DNA of 64,000 nucleotides from Branchiostoma floridae. Taxonomy: Eukaryota; Chordata; Leptocardii; Amphioxiformes; Branchiostomatidae. Location of the stretch: NCBI RefSeq assembly GCF_000003815.2, contig NC_049983.1, positions 6,285,669 through 6,349,668 on the forward strand. Direction: 5' to 3'. Of the stretch, positions 56,514-64,000 are shown in pieces (position 1 is the stretch's first letter; the number at the start of each line of letters is the position of its first letter). The notes beneath the pieces were generated by a model. That model saw only the letters and a list, made by a program, of their open reading frames with translations, made no database searches and was not told the DNA's origin. The translations under genes were made by a program, and so were the position numbers.

Positions 56514-58583
56514 CTAAGATTTCCCTAAGGAGCTTATAAGTTCCTGAAGTTGTGTTCTTTTTTGTTTGACGCTTGTACTGGTGACAGCCTCCTTGATATC
56601 ACTGCTGTCCCCCTGTAGTAACTGTCTACACAGGTGTTCAGTGTTACTGATGACATAGACTCCACAGTCATAACCTGAGAATAAATAGGAAAAGCACAAA
56701 AAAAGGAGAAAGTTTAGTGAATGATCAACAAGGGATAGTAAATCTGTAAATGTTTCAAAATATCAGAACAAAGTGAAAACCAGTTCAATGGCCAAGTAAG
56801 TAAAGTGTTTGCCTTGTACATGTACTCTTTCTAGATATAAAAGCATATACATCAATACATTAAGTCAAATCTTGAGGTATAACTTACTGTTTTGCTGATG
56901 TGAAGCATCCACCTCCTTAACGGTAATTTTCGATGATTCTGAAAATATATCAATTAATCAAAAACCTGTAATTTGTAAGCAAGTGTTGAGAGAAAAATTG
57001 CATACAGACACACACATAGACACACACACATACACACACACACAGACACACACACATCTGTCTCTAAAGAAATAGAAGGCAATATTGGGCATTCAAGTAC
57101 TGCTGCTTTCCACAAATTCTACAAACACTACAGATTACTCAACTGCAGATTAATCTAAATTCAATGTTAACAATTTAAAAAAGCAAACATTACATAGAAA
57201 AAGTACTCACGTCCTAGGAAAGGCTGAACTCTTTTAACCAGGAGTTTTGCTGGAGCTGAATTGCCACTTCCCTGAGCGGAATCGTAATGTTGAAATTCTG
57301 CAACATCTCGTCTGTACAGTAGTAAACTCCTGTTGGTAGAATCATAGGTATCGTTAGTTGATACAACGTAAAAGAGATTTAAATTTCAAATATTTGAGCA
57401 TTTTGTTTTAGGTGGCTAAAATCTCTCTCATGTCAATAGATGTTGCNNNNNNNNNNNNNNNNNNNNNNNNNNNNNNNNNNNNNNNNNNNNNNNNNNNNNN
57501 NNNNNNNNNNNNNNNNNNNNNNNNNNNNNNNNNNNNNNNNNNNNNNCCTAATAGCTTTTCAATAGCCCCTGGGCCACACAGCATTGTGTAGTCACTACAA
57601 CAAGGGGATAGTCCACTGGTAGTGGTGTGTGTTCAACTTCCATACTCTTTCAGAGAGGTTCTTGAGAGCTAAGCAAAGAAAGCAGTTAAAAGTCTTTGGA
57701 ATGGTTTGGCTGGGATCCAACTCACAACCTACGGAATGCAAGGCGAACATTTTACCCACTTGGTCATTGCACCGGCCAATTGTCTACTGTGACCATATTC
57801 TTCAAGTCTTAAGTGCTAAGTGCTAAGTGAGAAAGCAGTATATAACCTTTTTAAAGTCTTTGGTACGACTCACAACCTACCGACTGCAAGGCAAACACAG
57901 TCTACCAACTTGGCCATTGCATTGGTTGCTTGAACATGTTGTACCTTAAGATTTGAAAGAACAACTACTTACCAGTGAGAGCCACCAGCAGACTCTAGGT
58001 TGGCGTTATCATTGACAGCCAGGAAAACTAATTTTTTGGAGGAGAGCTCCAGTGGTTCAAGAAATGGTGCCAGGTCATCTCCTGTAGAGTGAAATTACAT
58101 ATAAGCCATTATACTCATTTGTATTCTTTTCTAAAACACAGTGATAACTGCTTTCAGAACAGAACAAGAATCATCATGTCTTCAAGTACCAGAGTTACCA
58201 ACCTGTTGTGTTCAGAAATACATATATTTTTAGAGCTATGCCACCAAGTACTGTAGGAGCATCGTCATTAGATAGCTTATTTAAAGCAATGCTTATACAG
58301 TTAGATGTGCAAAGGTGTGACAGTAGTTCAGTGTAATATAACCAGCTGCTGCCATGCTTACACCAGCTGATGCCATGCCTTATGCCTGAAAAGCTCAGTT
58401 GTCATACCAGAGGGCTTTTGGACCAGCTATACAGACACATATACATGGTTCCACCGAACGGTAACTTTCTATCAACAAGGAAGTTTCTTCAGACCTTGGC
58501 TGTACTTGATGAACTGGGTGACGTCAGGGCTAATAAAAGTGACATCTGATGAAAAGTCCTGGAACTGCACTCTTTCAAAATAC
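56514..58583 (-). CDS. SENP8: SENP8/DEN1-like NEDD8-specific cysteine protease, exons 2 to last
   Basis: Exons: 58583-58495, 58081-57973, 57329-57211, 56938-56888 and 56674-56514 (stop TAG); phases join throughout. In order the protein has 'YFERVQFQDFSSDVTFISPD', 'FLEPLELSSKKLVFLAVNDN', 'SAGGSHW' (catalytic His), 'HYDSAQGSGNS' (catalytic Asp) and 'NSYDCGVYVISNTEHLC' (catalytic Cys in DCG), ending in 'ELISSLGKS'. All three catalytic residues of the Ulp1-type (C48) fold are intact. SENP8 processes the NEDD8 precursor and removes NEDD8 from substrates in cytosol and nucleus. About 177 codons are seen versus roughly 210 in the family; the first exon (about 35-40 residues with the start Met) was not found and should lie upstream of 58.6 kb, where a gap and a satellite array begin. 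The GTCTGA donor of the first seen exon is weak. Confidence 0.92.
56785..56865 (+). repeat. SINE-like tRNA fragment in a SENP8 intron
   Basis: 'caatggccaagtaagtaaag' then 'tgtttgcctt' resembles the A-box region of the minus-strand copies at 57,700 and 57,890. It is short and lacks a clear B box. Confidence 0.35.
57447..57546. other. Assembly gap (100 N) in a SENP8 intron
   Basis: Lies between exons at 57,211-57,329 and 57,973-58,081; phases on either side still join. Confidence 1.
57600..57930 (-). repeat. Two tandem tRNA-derived SINE heads
   Basis: On the minus strand two copies (about 57,700-57,790 and 57,855-57,930) share 'ggccaagt.ggta' (A-box-like), 'tttgccttgca' and 'gtaggttgtgagt' (B-box-like). 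They look like one SINE family inserted or duplicated in tandem in an intron. Confidence 0.5.
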
Positions 58584-58717
58584 CTGTACAAAAAAACACA
58601 CATTTTCAAACAACGTTAACTCTTGTATTACCCGCACTAACTGGATATGCAGGTGGTGGGTTGAGTCCTCCGTTGTTATTTAAGTGCATTTACACTAGTT
58701 CCCATTTATCCGGCGGG

Positions 58718-58817
58718 NNNNNNNNNNNNNNNNNNNNNNNNNNNNNNNNNNNNNNNNNNNNNNNNNNNNNNNNNNNNNNNNNNNNNNNNNNNNNNNNNNN
58801 NNNNNNNNNNNNNNNNN
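58718..58817. other. Assembly gap (100 N)
   Basis: Sits at the entry to the satellite array, upstream of the first recognised SENP8 exon. Confidence 1.
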
Positions 58818-60700
58818 CGGGTAGGGGGGGGGGTGACTTAATGCCGCGATTGTAGCTTAGGCTTTAAGTTCCGGCCTGGCAAACTTGGTATGGTTGGATA
58901 GGTCCCTTAGCAAGGAATCGAAAGATTGAAACCGCAAAATATTCGGATGCTTCCTTCTCGAGATATTCTTGAGTATATGGGCTCTGTTTAGGCGCAACCG
59001 CAAGCGCCTTTCTTTAAACACCGCTTGTCGCGGCACCGGGTAGGGGGTGACTTAATGCCGCGATTGTAGCTTAGGCTTTAAGTTCCGGCCTGGCAAACTT
59101 GGTATGGTTGGAAAGGTCCCTTAGCAAGGAATCGAAAGATTGAAACCGCAAAATATTCGGATGCTTCCTTCTCGACATATTCTTGAGTATATGGGCTCTG
59201 TTTAGGCGCAACCGCAAGCGCCTTTCTTTAAACACCGCTTGTCGCGGCACCGGGTAGGGGGGTGACTTAATGCCGCGATTGTAGCTTAGGCTTTAAGTTC
59301 CGGCCTGGCAAACTTGGTATGGTTGGAAAGGTCCCATAGCAAGGAATCGAAAGGTGGAAACCGCAAAATATTCGGATGCTTCCTTCTCGAGATATTCTTG
59401 AGTATATGGGCTCTGTTTAGGCGCAAGCGCCTTTCTTTAAACACCGCTTCTCGCGGCACCGGGTAGGGGGGTGACTTAATGCCGCGATTGTAGCTTAGGC
59501 TTTAAGTTCCGGCCTGGCAAACTTGGTATGGTTGGAAAGGTCCCTTAGCAAGGAATCGAAAGGGGGAAACCGCAAAATATTCGGATGCTTCCTTCTCGAG
59601 ATATTCTTGAGTATATGGGCTCTAATTAGGCGCAACCACAAGCGCCTTTCTTTAAACACCGCTTGTCGCGGCACCGGGAAGGGGGGTGACTTAATGCCGC
59701 GATTGTAGCTTAGGCTTTAAGTTCCGGCCTGGCAAAGTTGATATGGTTGGAAAGGTCCCTAAGCAAGGAATCGAAAGGTGGAAACCGCAAAATATTCGGA
59801 TGCTTCCTTCTCGAGATATTCTTGAGTATATGGGCTCTGTTTAGGCGCAACCGCAAGCGCCTTTCTTTAAACACCGCTTGTCGCGGCACAGGGTAGGGGG
59901 GTGAGTTAATGCCGCGATTGTAGCTTAGGCTTTAAGTTCCGGCCTGGCAAACTTGGTATGGGTAAATAGGTCCCTTAGCAAGGAATCGAAAGGTGGAAAC
60001 CGCAAATATTCGGATGCTGCCTGGCAAACTTGGTATGGCTGGAAAGTCAACTTAGCAAGGAATCGAAAGGTGGAAACCGCAAAATATTCGGATGCTTCCT
60101 TCTCGAGATATTCTTGAGTATATGGGCTCTGTTTAGGCGCAACCACAAGCGCCTTTCTTTAAACACCGCTTGTCGCGGCACCGGGTAGGGGGGTGACTTA
60201 ATGCCGCGATTGTAGCTTAGGCTTTAAGTTCCGGCCTGGCAAACTTGGTATGGTTGGAAAGGTCCCTTAGCAAGGAATCGAAAGATTGAAACCGCAAAAT
60301 ATTCGGATGCTTCCTTCTCGACATATTCTTGAGTATATGGGCTCTGTTTAGGCGCAAGCGCCTTTCTTTAAACACCGCTTGTCGCGGCACAGGGTAGGGG
60401 GGTGAGTTAATGCCGCGATTGTAGCTTAGGCTTTAAGTTCCGGCCTGGCAAACTTGGTATGGGTAAATAGGTCCCTAAGCAAGGAATCGAAAGATTGAAA
60501 CCGCAAAATATTCGGATGCTTCCTTCTCGAGATATTCTTGAGTATATGGGCTCTGTTTAGGCGCAACCGCAATGGCTTTTCTTTAAACACCGCTTGTCGC
60601 GGCACCGGGTAGGGGGGGTGAGTTAATGCCGCGATTGTAGCTTAGGCTTTAAGTTCCGGCCTGGCAAACTTGGTATGGTTGGAAAGGAACTAGCAAGAAA

Positions 60701-61189
60701 NNNNNNNNNNNNNNNNNNNNNNNNNNNNNNNNNNNNNNNNNNNNNNNNNNNNNNNNNNNNNNNNNNNNNNNNNNNNNNNNNNNNNNNNNNNNNNNNNNNN
60801 NNNNNNNNNNNNNNNNNNNNNNNNNNNNNNNNNNNNNNNNNNNNNNNNNNNNNNNNNNNNNNNNNNNNNNNNNNNNNNNNNNNNNNNNNNNNNNNNNNNN
60901 NNNNNNNNNNNNNNNNNNNNNNNNNNNNNNNNNNNNNNNNNNNNNNNNNNNNNNNNNNNNNNNNNNNNNNNNNNNNNNNNNNNNNNNNNNNNNNNNNNNN
61001 NNNNNNNNNNNNNNNNNNNNNNNNNNNNNNNNNNNNNNNNNNNNNNNNNNNNNNNNNNNNNNNNNNNNNNNNNNNNNNNNNNNNNNNNNNNNNNNNNNNN
61101 NNNNNNNNNNNNNNNNNNNNNNNNNNNNNNNNNNNNNNNNNNNNNNNNNNNNNNNNNNNNNNNNNNNNNNNNNNNNNNNNNNNNNNNNN
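60701..61189. other. Assembly gap (489 N) within the satellite
   Basis: Run of N between satellite units; it would hold about two units if sized correctly. Confidence 1.
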
Positions 61190-62492
61190 CAACCGCAAGC
61201 GCCTTTCTTTAGCACCGCTTGTCGCGGCACCGGGTAGGGGGGTGACTTAATGCCGTGATTGTAGCTTCGGCTTTAAGTTCCGGCCTAGCAAACTTAGTAT
61301 GGTTGGAAAGGTCCTTTAGCAAGAAATCGAAAGGTGGAAACCGCAAAATATTCTGATGCTTCCTTCTCGAGATGTTCTTGAGTATATGGGCTCTGTTTAG
61401 CCGCAACCGCAAGCGCCTTTCTTTAAACACCGCTTGTCGCGGCACCGGGTAGGGGGGTGAGTTAATGCCGCGATTTTAGCTTAGGCTTTAAGTTCCGGCC
61501 TAGCAAACTTGGTATGGTTGGAAAGGTCCTTTAGCAAGGAATCGAAAGGTGGAAACCGCAAAATATTCGGATGCTTCCTTCTCGAGATATTCTTGAGTAT
61601 ATGGGCTCTGTTTAGGCGCAAGCGCCTTTCTTTAAACACCGCTTGTCGCGGCACCGGCTAGGGGGAGACTTAATGCCGCGATTGTAGCTTAGGCTTTAAG
61701 TTCCGGCCTGACAAACTTGGTATGGGTGGAAAGGTCCCTTAGCCAGGAATCGAAAGGCGGAAACCGCAAAATATTCGGATGCTTCCTTCTCGAGACATTC
61801 TTGAGTATATGGGCTCTGTTTAGGCGCAACCGCAAGCGCCTTTCTTTAAACACCGCTTGTCGCGGCACCGGGTAAGGGGGTGACTTAATGCCGCGATTGC
61901 AGCTTAGGCTTTAAGTTCCGGCCTGCCAAACTTGGTATGGGTGGAAAGGTCCCTTAGCAAGGAATCAAAAGGTGGAAACCGCAAAATATTCGGATGCTTC
62001 CTTCTCGAGATATTCTTGAGTATATGGGCTCTGTTTAGGCGCAACCGCAAGCACCTTTCTTTAAACACCGCTTGTCGCGGCACCGGGTAGGGGGGTGACT
62101 TAATGCCGCGATTGTAGCATAGGCTTTAAGTTCCGGCCTGGCAAACGTGGTATGGTTGGGAAGGTAACTTAGCAAGGAATCGAAAGGTGGAAACCGCAAA
62201 ATATTCGGATGCTTCCTTCTCGAGACATTCTTGAGTATATGGGCTCTGTTTAGGCGCAACCGCAAGCGCCTTTCTTTAAACACCGCTTGTCGCGGCACCG
62301 GGTAGGGGGGTGACTTAATGCCGTGATTGTAGCTTAGGCTTTAAGTTCCGGCCTGGCAAACTTGGTATGGTTGGAAAGGTCCTTTAGCAAGGAATCGAAA
62401 GGTGGAAACCGCAAAATATTCGGATGCTTCCTTCTCGAGATATTCTTGAGTATATGGGCTCTGTTTAGGCGCAAGCGCCTTTCTTTAAACAC

Positions 62493-62592
62493 NNNNNNNN
62501 NNNNNNNNNNNNNNNNNNNNNNNNNNNNNNNNNNNNNNNNNNNNNNNNNNNNNNNNNNNNNNNNNNNNNNNNNNNNNNNNNNNNNNNNNNNN
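62493..62592. other. Assembly gap (100 N) within the satellite
   Basis: Placeholder gap; the number of units lost is unknown. Confidence 1.
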
Positions 62593-63957
62593 GGGGGGTG
62601 AGTTAATGCCGCGATTGTAGCTTAGGCTTTAAGTTCCGGCCTGGCAAACTTGGTATGGTTGGAAAGGTAACTTACCAAGGAATCGAAAGGTGGAAACCGC
62701 AAAATATTCGGATGCTTCCTTCTCGACATATTCTTGAGTATATGGGCTCTGTTAAGGCGCAGCCACAAGCGCCTTTCTTTAAACACCCCTTGTCCCGGCC
62801 CCGGGTAGGGGGGGGGGGTGACTTAATGCCGCGATTGTAGCTTAGGCTTTAAGTTCCGGCCTGGCAAACTTGGTATGGTTGGAAAGGTCCCTTAGCAAGG
62901 AATCGAAAGGTGGAAACCGCAAAATATTCGGATGCTTCCTTCTCGACATATTCTTGAGTATATGGGCTCTGTTTAGGCGCAACCGCAAGCGCCTTTCTTT
63001 AAACACCGCTTGACGCGGCACCGGGAAGGTGGGGTGACTTAATGCCGCGATTGTAGCTTAGGCTTTAAGATCCGGCCTGGCAAACTTGGTATGGCTGGAA
63101 AGTTAACTTAGCAAGGAATCGAAAGGTGGAAACCGCAAAATATTCGGATGCTTCCTTCTCGAGATGTTCTTGAGTATATGGGCTCTGTTTAGGCGCAACC
63201 GCAAGCGCCTTTCTTTAAACACCGCTTGTCGCGGCACCGGGTAGGGGGGGGGTGACTTAATGCCGCGATTGTAGCTTAGGCTTTAAGTTCCGGCCTGGCA
63301 AACTTGGTATGGGTAAATAGGTCCCTTAGCAAGGAATCGAAAGGTGGAAACCGCAAAATATTCGGATGCTTCCTTCTCGAGATATTCTTGAGTATATGGG
63401 CTCTGTTTAGGCGCAACCGCAAGCACCTTTCTTTAAACACCGCTTGTCGCGGCACCGGGTAGGGGGGGGGGGTGACTTAATGCCGCGATTGTAGCTTAGG
63501 CTTTAAGTTCCGGCCTGGCAAACTTGGTATGGTTGGAAAGGTCTCTTAGCAAGGAATCGAAAGGTGGAAACCGCAAAATATTCGGATGCTTCCTTCTCGA
63601 TATATTCTCGAGTATATGGGCTCTGTTTAGGCGCAACCGCAAGCGCCTTTCTTTAAACACCGCTTGTCGCGGCACCGGGTAGGGGGGGGGGTGACTTAAT
63701 GCCGCGATTGTAACTTTGGCTTTAAGATCCGGCCTGGCAAACTTGGTATGGTTGGAAAGGTCCCTTAGCAAGGAATCGAAAGATTGAAACCGCAAAATAT
63801 TCGGATGCTTCCTTCTTGAGATATTCTCGAGTATATGGGCTCTGTTTAGGCGCAACCGCAAGCGCCTTTCTTTAAACACCGCTTGTCGCGGCACCGGGTA
63901 GGGGGGGGGGGTGACTTAATGCCGCGATTGTAACTTTGGCTTTAAAATCCGGCCTGG

Positions 63958-64000
63958 GGTTAATTAACCTTTATTTCGACACATATAACGAAGATNNNNN
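63958..64000. other. Satellite edge and terminal N
   Basis: The array stops in mid-unit and new sequence ('ttaattaacctttatttcga') begins, then N from 63,996. This may mark one boundary of the array. Confidence 0.7.

Larger units (their letters stand above)
58818..63957 (+). repeat. ~213-bp satellite array
   Basis: About 22 visible units plus two gaps. 'acttaatgccgcgattgtag' recurs with spacing of about 207-216 bp (58,836, 59,049, 59,265, 59,474, 59,689 and so on to 63,914). Each unit carries a G-run, 'gttccggcctggcaaacttg', 'tattcggatgcttccttctc' and 'aaacaccgcttgtcgcggca'. Two length classes differ by six bases inside a hairpin (GGCGC-AACCGCAA-GCGCC versus GGCGC-AA-GCGCC). One unit near 59,990-60,060 has an internal partial duplication. 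The last unit breaks off at about 63,957. No function is known to me. Confidence 0.95.

Noticed and set aside
60623-61250. Frames of about 190 codons in the satellite
   Set aside because: They cross 489 N; the real part is satellite.

Overview
The window looks like nuclear DNA from an invertebrate chordate. A lancelet (Branchiostoma-like) is my best guess. The grounds are intron-rich genes with GT/AG splice sites, many tRNA-derived SINEs, LINE fragments and MITEs, long microsatellites and large tandem arrays, plus mitochondrial IDH3 and SENP8 genes whose exons read as close chordate-type relatives. No ribosomal RNA, CRISPR or bacterial-type gene organisation is seen. Nine runs of N (assembly gaps) break the sequence, several of them inside repeats or genes.

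Layout. 1-14 kb is repeat-rich and carries no host gene that I can support. It holds dispersed modules sharing an 'accaaatatca / tgatatttggt' core, a diverged 1.2-kb direct duplication with TG/TC microsatellites, SINE copies, GC-rich MITE fragments, a 5'-truncated LINE with an open reverse-transcriptase C-terminus (10.0-11.6 kb) and a 1.15-kb inverted-repeat element with GATCTCGCCCC subterminal motifs (11.8-12.9 kb). 14.8-16.2 kb has two exons of a secreted CUB-domain protein.

16.2-39.9 kb is the most striking part: one roughly 23.65-kb palindromic structure. Near-identical terminal domains in inverted orientation (16.21-17.2 and 38.9-39.86 kb) each begin with 48-bp subterminal repeats. They are followed by oppositely oriented arrays of about 292-bp repeats (17.2-23.5 and 31.7-38.9 kb). 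This is the architecture of foldback/TU-type transposons, but very large. The right half also contains three copies of a ~390-bp unit with a tRNA-like, Pol III-type sequence. The first copy is split by a nested 7.7-kb element (23,732-31,426) with its own CAGTGGGGG inverted ends and a TA target duplication. The intact sister copies serve as empty sites.

39.9-42.4 kb (minus strand) encodes a degenerate J-like domain, a PHD finger, a coiled coil and an SGNH hydrolase. It resembles ORF1 of CR1-type retrotransposons with an extra N-terminus, and it runs straight into the giant element's end. 42.8-44.4 kb is an exact 719-bp tandem duplication plus a partial third copy, with a hammerhead-like motif at each unit end.

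46.06-55.16 kb (minus strand) is a 12-exon-like mitochondrial NAD-dependent isocitrate dehydrogenase gamma-type gene (start codon seen, last exon not found). 56.5-58.6 kb (minus strand) contains the last five exons of a SENP8/DEN1-like NEDD8 protease. Its first exon would lie beyond a ~213-bp satellite array that fills 58.8-63.96 kb. IDH3 feeds the TCA cycle and SENP8 acts on NEDD8; I see no functional link between the two. The rest of the window is best understood as layers of nested mobile and tandem repeats.
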